Shown here in pieces: positions 1 to 5,819 of a stretch of 15,683 bases of DNA. The position numbers and the translations under genes were made by a program. Location: assembly GCA_019322375.1 (NCBI GenBank), contig JAHWIP010000032.1, positions 1 through 15,683 on the forward strand, in the 5' to 3' direction. The stretch comes from Candidatus Woesearchaeota archaeon (GTDB taxonomy: Archaea; Nanobdellota; Nanobdellia; Woesearchaeales; SM23-78). The notes beneath the pieces are model-generated. The model did not search any database, was not told the DNA's origin, and saw only the letters and a list, made by a program, of their open reading frames with translations. How positions within the stretch are numbered: the stretch's first letter is position 1; each line of letters starts with the position of its first letter.

Positions 1-369
1 AGTGGATACCAAGCAGCAATTCTTTCAAAGCTTGCAAAAAAAGTGGTGACTATTGAAAGAGTTAAGGAACTGGCTGAGAGAACAAAGAAGCTGTTAAAGG
101 ATGAGGGTTATTCTAATGTAATTGTTATTCATGCTGATGGAACCAAGGGCTATGAAAAGAATGCTCCTTATGATGCAATAATCATAACAGCAGCTGCACC
201 CAAGGTTCCAAAGCAGTTAATAGAGCAATTAGCAGAGAAGGGAACTTTAGTTGCGCCTGTAGGGCCAAAATATCATCAAGAGCTAATCAGACTAAAAAAA
301 ATCAATGGAAAACTAGAAAAAGAATATTTTGGCGGGTGTATATTTGTTCCTTTGGTAGGAGATGATTAA
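1..369 (+). CDS. pcm: Protein-L-isoaspartate O-methyltransferase, 3' part (5' end outside window)
   Basis: Frame 1 is open from the first base to the TAA at 367-369; the gene starts before the window. The first visible residues, SGYQAAILSKL, match the end of the SAM-binding motif I region of the PCMT family (G-x-G-S-G-Y-Q-A-A), followed by VVTIERVKEL, as in the family's V-x-(S/T)-I-E-R. The middle has YDAIIITAAAPKVP and the C-terminus APVGPKYHQEL...FVPLVG, both typical. The enzyme uses SAM to methylate isoaspartyl residues in damaged cytosolic proteins, starting their repair. About 122 residues are present, so roughly 40% is missing. An internal GTG at 43 is not a credible start because homology runs upstream of it. 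Family assignment is strong; operon context is off-window. Confidence 0.9.
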   Translation, partial: SGYQAAILSKLAKKVVTIERVKELAERTKKLLKDEGYSNVIVIHADGTKGYEKNAPYDAIIITAAAPKVPKQLIEQLAEKGTLVAPVGPKYHQELIRLKKINGKLEKEYFGGCIFVPLVGDD

Positions 370-382
370 GAACTGCAATTTC

Positions 383-703
383 TCAGGGAACCATCCCCAA
401 CCCTACAGGAGAATATAATACACTGCAAGTATTATTCCTGCATTCTGTTCCTATAACCTTTGTAGGCCCGCATGACTTGCACAATACTCCTTCACAGTCT
501 TCTTTGTGTTTTTTCTCTAGTTCTTCCCAGTATTCCTTATAGTCACTATTAATTGAGGTTTGGCATTTGCAGCAACCAACACTAAATACAAGTATGCAGT
601 CACTGTCAAACTCGCATGCCTTAACCTCTTCTGTGTTTATCTCTTTAAAGCATCCGCTGATAAGGATTAAGGATGCTATTAGAATAAAAATTATTGTTTT
701 CAT
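383..703 (-). CDS. Small Cys-rich secreted lipoprotein, function unknown
   Basis: 106 residues. The N-terminus MKTIIFILIASLILISGC is a classic lipoprotein signal: one Lys, a hydrophobic core, then lipobox LISG-C with Cys18 as the predicted lipidated residue. The mature part has ten more cysteines (30, 36, 44, 45, 47, 70, 75, 78, 88, 93), including a C-C-x-C cluster, so it is probably a disulfide-stabilised domain at the cell surface. The start C-x-x-D-S-D-C is seen in several small Cys-rich secreted proteins. A TATA-like box at 727-735 lies about 28 nt before the ATG and no Shine-Dalgarno is visible, so the mRNA is probably leaderless. It is convergent with pcm and divergent from the gene at 823. 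I do not recognise a named family; secretion is well supported, function is not. Confidence 0.75.
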   Translation of the reverse strand: MKTIIFILIASLILISGCFKEINTEEVKACEFDSDCILVFSVGCCKCQTSINSDYKEYWEELEKKHKEDCEGVLCKSCGPTKVIGTECRNNTCSVLYSPVGLGMVP

Positions 704-726
704 TAATAAGAATGTTTAATTGATTT

Positions 727-735
727 TATTTAAAT
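727..735 (-). promoter_or_regulatory. TATA box for the lipoprotein gene
   Basis: On the - strand this reads ATTTAAATA, centred about 28 nt before the ATG at 703. With archaeal initiation about 25 nt downstream of TATA, the transcript would start at or just before the start codon. Confidence 0.5.
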
Positions 736-790
736 GTGCCGATTATGTAATCTTTAAAAGTTTGCAAATATGTATACTCTTTCCAGAAAA

Positions 791-799
791 TTTATATAC
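791..799 (+). promoter_or_regulatory. TATA box for the 77-residue orphan gene
   Basis: TTTATATAC preceded by the purine-rich AGAAAA (BRE-like) is centred about 28 nt before the ATG at 823. No Shine-Dalgarno is present, consistent with a leaderless mRNA. Confidence 0.6.
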
Positions 800-822
800 T
801 ATCACTACCTATATGTTATAAG

Positions 823-1056
823 ATGGTTGAAAAAAAGGGGAAGGTGAGTGAAACATTTAATTCTGAGAAGTTTGACAAGCAGCTTAGCGACTTATCAGAC
901 CAGGAATTAAAAGAGTTGTTGCTGATTAACATGTACAAATTAGCTCTTGTAAGGGCTCAGCTGGAAGCACTGACAAGCATCCTGATAAAAAATAATTTAA
1001 CCACTTTTGAAGAGGTCTGGAAGAAAACTAATGAGAATTTTAAGGATAGTATATAA
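823..1056 (+). CDS. Small hypothetical protein, charged and helical
   Basis: 77 residues, mostly charged. Heptad-like leucines (LSDLSDQELKELLLINMYKL, then LVRAQLEALTSILI) suggest a helical hairpin or a short coiled coil. There is no signal peptide, membrane segment or metal motif. The start is supported by a TATA box at 791-799 about 28 nt upstream, giving a leaderless mRNA. It lies 30 nt upstream of the duplicated gap start and could share a transcript with gap. I do not recognise the family, so no function is proposed. The ORF is credible because of its promoter spacing and codon content. Confidence 0.6.
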   Translation: MVEKKGKVSETFNSEKFDKQLSDLSDQELKELLLINMYKLALVRAQLEALTSILIKNNLTTFEEVWKKTNENFKDSI

Positions 1057-1074
1057 TCTTTTTTAATATTAAAA

Positions 1075-1110
1075 GAGGTGTTATTTATGATTCGAGTAGC
1101 CATTAACGGT
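1075..1110 (+). repeat. First copy of the gap translation-start region
   Basis: Contains GAGGTG (1075-1080), an ATG at 1087 and seven further codons reading M-I-R-V-A-I-N-G. Bases 1087-1110 match 1187-1210 at 23 of 24 positions (GCC versus GCT in the Ala codon). The copy is displaced by exactly 100 nt and is in a different reading frame from the real gene. Confidence 0.9.
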
Positions 1111-1176
1111 ACTCAAAAATCAAAGATTTTTGGTACCTCTAATAGCTGGAACTTGTTTTTTTATGATGATAAATAG
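1087..1176 (+). CDS. Possible 29-residue leader ORF upstream of gap (or a broken gap start)
   Basis: Starts with the duplicated gap start codon, preceded by GAGGTG at 1075-1080. It reads eight residues identical to the GAPDH N-terminus, then runs through a hairpin (QKSKIF) and on to NSWNLFFYDDK, ending at TAG 1174-1176. The stop directly abuts the GGGGTG Shine-Dalgarno of the true gap start. It could be a translated leader peptide coupled to gap, a relic of an insertion or duplication, or untranslated. The sequence shows a plausible initiation site only; translation is inferred. Confidence 0.3.
   Translation: MIRVAINGTQKSKIFGTSNSWNLFFYDDK
1108..1137 (+). repeat. Perfect hairpin with 3-nt loop in the gap leader
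   Basis: The arms are GGTAC + CAAAAATC (1108-1112, 1114-1121) and GATTTTTG + GTACC (1125-1132, 1133-1137). The loop is AAA and one T is bulged at 1113, giving 13 base pairs. It begins at the last codon (GGT) of the duplicated segment. The core CAAAAATC-AAA-GATTTTTG recurs near 11846-11868. Confidence 0.85.
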
Positions 1177-1186
1177 GGGTGATGTT

Positions 1187-2188
1187 ATGATTCGAGTAGC
1201 TATTAACGGTTTTGGAAGAATAGGGCGTATGGTTTTTAGGGCTGGTCATGCTCATCCTGAGATTGAATGGGTGGCTTTTAATGACTTGACAGACACCAAG
1301 ACTCTTGCTAACCTGCTAAAATATGATTCTGTTCATGGCAGGTTCCAGGGAGAAGTGAGTTACACTGATAATGCTTTGATTGTTAATGGTAATGAGGTAA
1401 AGGTGTTTGCAGAGAGAGACCCTGAGAAGCTGCCTTGGAAGGATTTAAACATTGATATAGTGGTTGAGAGCACAGGCTTTTTCAGAACAAGAGAGCTTGC
1501 ATCAAAACATATTAAAGCAGGTGCAAAAAAGGTGTTGATAAGTGCTCCTGCAAAAGGCAACCCCCCTGTTAAGACTTTTGTTATTGGAGTTAATGAGCAT
1601 GAATATGATAAAGAAAAAGATGATAGAATAAGCAATGCCAGCTGCACAACCAACTGCCTGGCGCCCATGGTAAAGGTTTTGCATGATAATTTTAAGGTGA
1701 AAAAAGGTTTTATGACCACTGTTCATGCTTACACAGGAGACCAGAGACTGGTTGATGCTCCTCACAAGGACTTAAGAAGAAGCAGAAGCGCAGGCATTAA
1801 TATGGTGCCTACAACAACTGGTGCAGCAATAGCAGTCACAGAGGTTATACCTGAGCTAAAAAGGAAGCTTGATGGCATAGCAATAAGAGTCCCTGTTGCT
1901 GATGGTTCTGTAACTGATTTTGTGTGTGAAGTGGAAAAAGAGGTTGCTAAGGAGCAGATTAATGACTTGTTTAAGAACGTTGCAACCAGTCATTTAAAGG
2001 GCATAATTGAATATACAGAAGACCCTGTTGTATCAACAGATATTATTGGCAATCCTCACTCATGCATCTTTGATGCCTTGCTAACCCATGTTATTGATGG
2101 CAGGTTTGTTAAAATAATAGGATGGTACGATAATGAGTGGGGCTATAGCAACCGGATGGTAGAGATAGTTGCTCTGATGATGAAATAA
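1187..2188 (+). CDS. gap: Glyceraldehyde-3-phosphate dehydrogenase, bacterial (phosphorylating) type
   Basis: Converts glyceraldehyde-3-phosphate, NAD+ and phosphate to 1,3-bisphosphoglycerate; cytosolic tetramer. From the ATG at 1187 the protein has 333 residues, normal for class I GAPDH. It shows the Rossmann start MIRVAINGFGRIGR, Asp33 in AFNDLTD (favours NAD), the active site SNASCTTNC with catalytic Cys153, His180 in TTVHAYTGDQ, the DAPHKDLRRSR and AGINMVPTTTGAA motifs, and WYDNEWGYSNR near the end. The frame is open upstream to 1130, but homology and GGGGTG at 1176-1181 fix the start at 1187. Most Euryarchaeota and Crenarchaeota use the divergent class II enzyme; this one is bacterial-like, suggesting ancient transfer. 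Its product is the substrate of pgk, present separately at 5820. Confidence 0.97.
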   Translation: MIRVAINGFGRIGRMVFRAGHAHPEIEWVAFNDLTDTKTLANLLKYDSVHGRFQGEVSYTDNALIVNGNEVKVFAERDPEKLPWKDLNIDIVVESTGFFRTRELASKHIKAGAKKVLISAPAKGNPPVKTFVIGVNEHEYDKEKDDRISNASCTTNCLAPMVKVLHDNFKVKKGFMTTVHAYTGDQRLVDAPHKDLRRSRSAGINMVPTTTGAAIAVTEVIPELKRKLDGIAIRVPVADGSVTDFVCEVEKEVAKEQINDLFKNVATSHLKGIIEYTEDPVVSTDIIGNPHSCIFDALLTHVIDGRFVKIIGWYDNEWGYSNRMVEIVALMMK

Positions 2189-2215
2189 TAATACAAGAAA
2201 ATATAATAAGTAAAA

Positions 2216-2644
2216 ATGCTTGGAGACTATGTAGTATCACTTGAACTGAAATTCCTGATAGGATTTGTATTTGCCTTTGTAGCAGGCTTTCTAATAGGTT
2301 ATGAAAGAGGCTTAAGAGACAAGCCAGCAGGAGTAAGAACAAACACATTGGTTTGTGTAGGAGCAATGCTGTTTGCAATGGTATCAAGCGTTGTTGATCC
2401 TGGTTCTCCAGGCAGAATAGCAGCTAATATTGTTACTGGCATTGGTTTCTTAGGGGCAGGGATTATCATGCATCACAAAGGCTCTGTTCAAGGCTTAACA
2501 ACAGCTGCTACTGTGTGGAGGTCAGCTGCCATAGGCATGGCCATAGGCTTTGGATGGTACTTGGTGGCTGTTATAGCAACCCTTGTATCATTCCTAGTGC
2601 TAAGAATGCCTCATTTTGGAGAGCACGGACCAAAAGGGAGATAA
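2216..2644 (+). CDS. MgtC/SapB-family membrane protein, short form
   Basis: 142 residues. Family motifs are clear: FLIGYERGLRDKPAGVRTNT after the first membrane helix, then GIGFLGAGIIMHHKGSVQGL and TTAATVWRSAAIGMAIG. About five hydrophobic segments cover residues 11-30, 42-60, 67-86, 95-112 and 113-130. The C-terminal cytosolic ACT-like domain of long MgtC proteins is absent. Family members are linked to Mg2+ limitation, acid tolerance and control of the F-type ATPase in bacteria; the archaeal role is not established. It starts 27 nt after the gap stop with no clear Shine-Dalgarno and is probably co-transcribed with gap. It converges on the surface-protein gene at 2683. Confidence 0.88.
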   Translation: MLGDYVVSLELKFLIGFVFAFVAGFLIGYERGLRDKPAGVRTNTLVCVGAMLFAMVSSVVDPGSPGRIAANIVTGIGFLGAGIIMHHKGSVQGLTTAATVWRSAAIGMAIGFGWYLVAVIATLVSFLVLRMPHFGEHGPKGR

Positions 2645-2650
2645 TTCTGG

Positions 2651-2682
2651 AAATATAAAAAAGAATAAAAAAGGAAAAAAAT
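2651..2682 (-). terminator. U-tract terminator after the DUF5667/DUF4382 gene
   Basis: On the - strand the stop codon is followed at once by T7-CC-T6-A-TTC-T6, a series of U-runs without a stem, the usual archaeal intrinsic terminator form. Antisense to the end of the convergent mgtC-like transcript. Confidence 0.6.
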
Positions 2683-4221
2683 TTATTCCTGTATTACCTT
2701 GATTGTAGGCTTCATAATGTATTTGCTGCCTGCTTGGTGAACTGATTTCATTGCATCAAAGTCAAGGGTTAACGTGGTTGTTTCGCCTGAGCTTATGATG
2801 AAAGGCTTAATCAGCTTTATCTTGTTGCTGGGCACTTTTAGAGTTGCTGGTTCTCCATCAACCTCTAGGTTAACACTGGATACAAGTATTCTTATCTGAG
2901 TGTACTTGCCTGCTGCCAGAGTTGTGTTTCCTAATAGTTCTTTGACATCTCTCAGCTCTATCAGGTCAAAAGTCTTTGATTCATCAATAACTGTTTTCCA
3001 GCCAGCATTACCATTCTCCGAAGCTGTGCACACAGTCCTGTTCAAGGTTACATTCTCGCACACTTCCTCAGTAGTAGTTGTTTCATTAGTGCAGGTCTGG
3101 TTAATCAAAACAGTCTCGTTCTCACAGGTTTCTACAATATAAGACTCATTAATACATCCTGCAGGTACAAAAGTGCCATTACAAACAGTTTCATTAACCA
3201 AGGCGCCGCTACAAACAGTCTCATTAACAAAAGTACCGTTAACACAGGATTCATTAATCAAAGTGCCGTTAACACAAGTACTCTCCTCAACAAATGTTCC
3301 ATTAACACAGGTAATCTCTATGACAAAGGTGCCGTTAACACACTCATCTTCTGTGCATGTTTCATTATAGAAAGTTTCATTAATGCAAATCTCTTGTTCT
3401 TCTGTTATATTGGTGCAGTTCTCATCTATAATTATAGTCTCATTAGTGCATACTTCTTCTTCATACTCCTCTTCAACACACACCTCATCATTAGGAGCAG
3501 CACTACCAGAAGCATGAACCCTTACACTGGAAAAAGTAACTTCTAATTTTGTGATATTAATACTTGCAGGCTTATCTGTGATTTGTACAACCAGTTCACC
3601 CTCTCCTTCTTCTGGCTCTTCAGGTTTTTCTCTAGGAACATCTTCTGGCTTGCCAGCCTCTTTTTCAGGTCTTTCCTTTGCCTTAGGAACATCAGCAGGT
3701 TTGCCAGTTTGCTTCTCAATACTCTCAACTGCCTGCTGGTTGCCTTTCATAGACATCTGAATAGCGTGCTGGATGTGCTCTTTTGCCTGCTCAGGCACTT
3801 TTTCAAGCACACCTTCAAGAACCTCAATGTGCTTGTAAGTCATTTGAGCAACAAGAGCAGCTACTGCTTCCACGCTCTTGCCTTTGCTAGCAGCTTGATC
3901 AATCTCTTTCTGAGCATCTTCTAACTCCTCTTTATGATACTTTACAAGTTTTTCTACATGCTTGAACTTGTTCTTATTAACAACTTCTTTAAGCTCAGCA
4001 AGCCTTTCCTCAGCATATTGCAGGTGAAGCTGAGCTTTTTTGATATCATCGCCAGTAAAAGCAAGCCTGATACGCTCCATAGCCCTGTCAAGCCCGTAAA
4101 AGACATTGCCAGGAGTTGTTCCTGCCTTGACCTTTATTTCCTCAGCAGCAGCCAAGACAAAAAAGCTGTTCATTGCAACCAAAAACACCAATAACCCGAT
4201 TAATAGAATTTTTTGTTTCAT
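2683..4221 (-). CDS. Secreted surface protein: DUF5667-like helical domain plus DUF4382-like domain split by a Cys/N-glycosylation-sequon repeat
   Basis: 512 residues from the ATG at 4221. A TATA-like TTTTTAAAT at 4247-4255 lies about 28 nt before that ATG, which makes the upstream ATG at 4248 unlikely. Residues 1-24 are a signal peptide (KQKILLIGLLVFLV core). Residues 32-170 are charged helices in DUF5667 style (TTPGNVFYGLDRAMERIRL, LHLQYAEERLAELKEV). Residues 171-207 are a Pro/Glu linker with KPxDVP repeats. From 208 a DUF4382-like domain starts (GELVVQITDKPASINITKLEVTF); it resumes at about 405 (GWKTVIDESKTFDLIELRDV) and runs to the end. Between them, residues 248-398 hold all 16 cysteines, spaced 9-11 residues apart except one gap of 5, and 18 N-x-S/T sequons, often as C-x-N-G-T-F-V. 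It is probably an extracellular, heavily glycosylated, disulfide-bonded protein. The domains are recognised from memory of the families; the role is unknown. Confidence 0.85.
   Translation of the reverse strand: MKQKILLIGLLVFLVAMNSFFVLAAAEEIKVKAGTTPGNVFYGLDRAMERIRLAFTGDDIKKAQLHLQYAEERLAELKEVVNKNKFKHVEKLVKYHKEELEDAQKEIDQAASKGKSVEAVAALVAQMTYKHIEVLEGVLEKVPEQAKEHIQHAIQMSMKGNQQAVESIEKQTGKPADVPKAKERPEKEAGKPEDVPREKPEEPEEGEGELVVQITDKPASINITKLEVTFSSVRVHASGSAAPNDEVCVEEEYEEEVCTNETIIIDENCTNITEEQEICINETFYNETCTEDECVNGTFVIEITCVNGTFVEESTCVNGTLINESCVNGTFVNETVCSGALVNETVCNGTFVPAGCINESYIVETCENETVLINQTCTNETTTTEEVCENVTLNRTVCTASENGNAGWKTVIDESKTFDLIELRDVKELLGNTTLAAGKYTQIRILVSSVNLEVDGEPATLKVPSNKIKLIKPFIISSGETTTLTLDFDAMKSVHQAGSKYIMKPTIKVIQE
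3028..3480 (-). repeat. Imperfect 30-33 bp coding repeats (Cys + sequon units)
   Basis: About 15 degenerate units, each encoding roughly Cys-x-Asn-(Gly/Glu)-Thr followed by 5-6 residues. The most alike units lie at about 3160-3360, where GTTAACAC or GTTCCATTAACAC-like segments recur every 30-33 bp on the + strand. The units are in frame and have diverged mainly at degenerate positions. Confidence 0.8.
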
Positions 4222-4246
4222 TTTAGAAACAAGGAGATAGATTTTC

Positions 4247-4255
4247 ATTTAAAAA
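4247..4255 (-). promoter_or_regulatory. TATA-like box for the DUF5667/DUF4382 gene
   Basis: On the - strand TTTTTAAAT, centred about 28-30 nt before the ATG at 4221. It overlaps the alternative ATG at 4248, which argues for the downstream start and a leaderless mRNA. Confidence 0.4.
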
Positions 4256-4266
4256 GATTTGCATTA

Positions 4267-4283
4267 GAAAAAAAGAAAAAATA
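4267..4283 (-). terminator. U-tract terminator after the 192-residue secreted-protein gene
   Basis: On the - strand, shortly after the stop at 4289, TTTA-T6-C-T7-C forms consecutive U-runs with no stem-loop. This matches the arrangement after the two neighbouring secreted-protein genes. Confidence 0.55.
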
Positions 4284-4288
4284 AAGTA

Positions 4289-4867
4289 TTATATCAACTC
4301 TATTTTCCCAGAATCAATCAAGGTGTGTCCTGGGCAGGCAGCATTATCCTCAAAATCAGTTATTGTGTCATAAGTCCAATTATGGCCTGGATACCAAATT
4401 TTGATTCTTGCACTCTCCTCTTCTTCTCCTGAGACAACCTGCTCTGCCAGCTCCATTTCAACAATCCAACCTAAACTGTTATCCAGTTTTCCCATACCCT
4501 TTAAATAAACAGTTTTTCCGCAATCATTACTGAATTCAAGAGTATCTATAGATGCTAACCTGAACATAGAGTTATCCAATTCATTCTGGCTCACATCACG
4601 AAACCTGATACGCCAGTTGCCATCAAAGCCTCTTTTACTGTCAATGCCAACTCTTCCTCCAAAAGTAATCTTGTATATAGTAATCTCTTTACTAGGATGG
4701 CCGCCAACAGGAGGAGGCATGCTCTCAACAGTAGCTGCATTACCTGAAGCATATTTCACAAAATTAGAATTACCATTAGCAACACCAGTCACAGTGATGA
4801 TAGCAGCAACAGCAGTGACAGCCACAATCAAAATCAAAGATAAACCAAACGTTATTTTATGTGTCAT
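4289..4867 (-). CDS. Secreted or membrane-anchored protein, beta-rich, function unknown
   Basis: 192 residues. The N-terminus MTHKITFGLSLILIVAVTAV is a signal peptide or single membrane anchor; no strong cleavage site is evident until the small-residue stretch near 27-32. A Gly/Asn/Pro-rich linker (about 29-60) precedes a beta-rich domain from ITIYKITFGGRVGID to the end SGKIELI. The layout (glycine-rich strand start, a middle strand like KTVYLKGMGKL, ending in G-x-I-x-L) loosely resembles post-COAP-1-type secreted domains, a weak suggestion only. Two cysteines (in NDCGK and AACPG) may pair. GAGGAGAT just before the ATG is a strong Shine-Dalgarno. Its leader carries the 17-nt motif also found before the gene at 5625. 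Confidence 0.7.
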   Translation of the reverse strand: MTHKITFGLSLILIVAVTAVAAIITVTGVANGNSNFVKYASGNAATVESMPPPVGGHPSKEITIYKITFGGRVGIDSKRGFDGNWRIRFRDVSQNELDNSMFRLASIDTLEFSNDCGKTVYLKGMGKLDNSLGWIVEMELAEQVVSGEEEESARIKIWYPGHNWTYDTITDFEDNAACPGHTLIDSGKIELI

Positions 4868-4912
4868 AAATATCTCCTCTATTTTTATTTTATTTAATAT
4901 ATCAAATTACAC

Positions 4913-4929
4913 AATCTCTACTAGAAACC
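4913..4929 (-). promoter_or_regulatory. Shared 17-nt leader motif, copy 1
   Basis: On the - strand GGTTTCTAGTAGAGATT, identical to 5659-5675. It lies about 28-44 nt downstream of the TATA centre at 4953-4962, so at the very 5' end of the predicted mRNA. Confidence 0.7.
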
Positions 4930-4952
4930 AGTAATATATACACTAGATTTTA

Positions 4953-4962
4953 GTATTTAAAT
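4953..4962 (-). promoter_or_regulatory. TATA box for the 192-residue secreted-protein gene
   Basis: On the - strand ATTTAAATAC with A-rich sequence before it. Predicted transcription start is about 4932, giving a leader of about 65 nt. A second TATA-like stretch at 4932-4941 is possible but would break the spacing shared with the gene at 5625. Confidence 0.45.
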
Positions 4963-4969
4963 ATTTTGT

Positions 4970-4998
4970 GGAAAAAAAGAAAAAAAGAGAAAAAGAAA
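4970..4998 (-). terminator. U-tract terminator after the 204-residue secreted-protein gene
   Basis: On the - strand, 12 nt after the stop codon: CTTTC-T5-CTC-T7-C-T7-CC. Several U-runs with no stem, as after the other two secreted-protein genes. Confidence 0.6.
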
Positions 4999-5010
4999 GA
5001 GTTTAGATTT

Positions 5011-5625
5011 TTATTCCTTTATTGTAAAGGATGAAAGCCAAGATCCGATCTGCGAGTCTTCTTGTTCCCATGTCCAAGCACTGGACCAGTCACCACCATT
5101 CTCTGTAACTAAGAATTGCATGCTGGTGTACTCTCCTGGGTCAAGTCTGCACTCGGTTGTTCCCCAGCTTATGTGTCCGTCTTCATCTGACATTGCAAAG
5201 TCCATCACTAAAAAGTCTTCTGGACTTCCAGCGCCGCCACCTATGTATCCGCATTCAAAGCACATTCCAGAACCGCAGGTCACCCACATATCAGGATATT
5301 CACAAACAACTATGTCTCCTGTTGGTGTCTGCGTCTTGTAACTTTTTGTCTGAAGTTTTAACTGGTACTCTGTCTCTGGTTCAAGACCATTTACAACCCA
5401 TGTAGTGTGTAAACACTTTCCTGCTTTACCATATCTTACCCATCCAGTTACTGTTTGTTCTGCACAAGGGTAAGAACCACAGAAATTATCATCTACAATA
5501 TTTGTGAAAGCACTGTTTCCTGGTGTTGTTTTACCGTCGTAGAACTCTTTCACTGGCTTTGCCACAACAATCACTGACATCACTAACATTAGTCCTATTG
5601 CTAAGGCTAGAATTCCTTTTTTCAT
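5011..5625 (-). CDS. Secreted Cys-containing protein, function unknown
   Basis: 204 residues. A signal peptide (KKGILALAIGLMLVMSVIVV) is followed by a likely cleavage near VVA-KP. The mature part is beta-rich, with eight cysteines (49, 54, 71, 108, 117, 122, 125, 159) in close pairs such as FCGSYPC and CGSGMCFEC, so disulfides or one metal site are likely. TWVVNGLEPETEYQLKLQT resembles an Ig- or FnIII-like strand pattern (NGLEPETEYQL), and LDPGEYTSMQFLV fits the last strands of such a domain. It has no repeat or transmembrane anchor. GGAGGT 7-8 nt before the ATG is a very strong Shine-Dalgarno. Its leader shares a 17-nt motif with the next gene, suggesting co-regulation. Not recognised beyond this. 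Confidence 0.75.
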   Translation of the reverse strand: MKKGILALAIGLMLVMSVIVVAKPVKEFYDGKTTPGNSAFTNIVDDNFCGSYPCAEQTVTGWVRYGKAGKCLHTTWVVNGLEPETEYQLKLQTKSYKTQTPTGDIVVCEYPDMWVTCGSGMCFECGYIGGGAGSPEDFLVMDFAMSDEDGHISWGTTECRLDPGEYTSMQFLVTENGGDWSSAWTWEQEDSQIGSWLSSFTIKE

Positions 5626-5658
5626 TTTGTTTTACCTCCTTGTATTTTTTATTTAGGT

Positions 5659-5675
5659 AATCTCTACTAGAAACC
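5659..5675 (-). promoter_or_regulatory. Shared 17-nt leader motif, copy 2
   Basis: Identical to 4913-4929. It lies about 30-46 nt downstream of the TATA centre near 5705, the same relative place as copy 1, while the flanking leader sequences differ. Confidence 0.7.
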
Positions 5676-5700
5676 GCTGTTATTAGTGGTGTGTTGTTCT

Positions 5701-5710
5701 TATATAAATA
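5701..5710 (-). promoter_or_regulatory. TATA box for the 204-residue secreted-protein gene
   Basis: On the - strand a TTTATATA core followed by AGAAC. Predicted start is about 5680, giving a leader of about 55 nt that carries the 17-nt motif and the GGAGGT Shine-Dalgarno. Confidence 0.5.
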
Positions 5711-5788
5711 TATTTATGTTCTTGAGTAGATAGTTTTATTATTTATTTATTGATTATAATACTTGATCTTATGTTTTATTTCCACAAA

Positions 5789-5798
5789 TTTTTTAAAC
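5789..5798 (+). promoter_or_regulatory. TATA-like box for pgk
   Basis: TTTTTTAAAC, centred about 27 nt before the ATG at 5820. The region between is T-rich with no Shine-Dalgarno, so a leaderless mRNA is likely. Confidence 0.45.
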
Positions 5799-5819
5799 AA
5801 GCATTTTTTTTCCTTTCTT

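Noticed and set aside
1130..1186. N-terminal extension of GAPDH from a TTG at 1130
   Set aside because: GAPDH homology begins exactly at the ATG at 1187, which has its own Shine-Dalgarno; the extension reads through the hairpin and a U-rich stretch.
3150..3360. CRISPR-like periodic repeats of 30-33 bp
   Set aside because: The units are degenerate, in frame and contiguous, with no unique spacers; they encode the Cys/sequon repeat of a surface protein.
3583..3924. 113-residue + strand open frame opposite the surface-protein gene
   Set aside because: Phe/Leu-rich shadow of the charged helical region; no promoter or ribosome site.
5672..5690. Hairpin beside the 17-nt motif (ACCGCT / AGTGGT)
   Set aside because: Pairs only with a wobble on the + strand and has an A:C mismatch in the transcribed strand; no equivalent next to the other motif copy.
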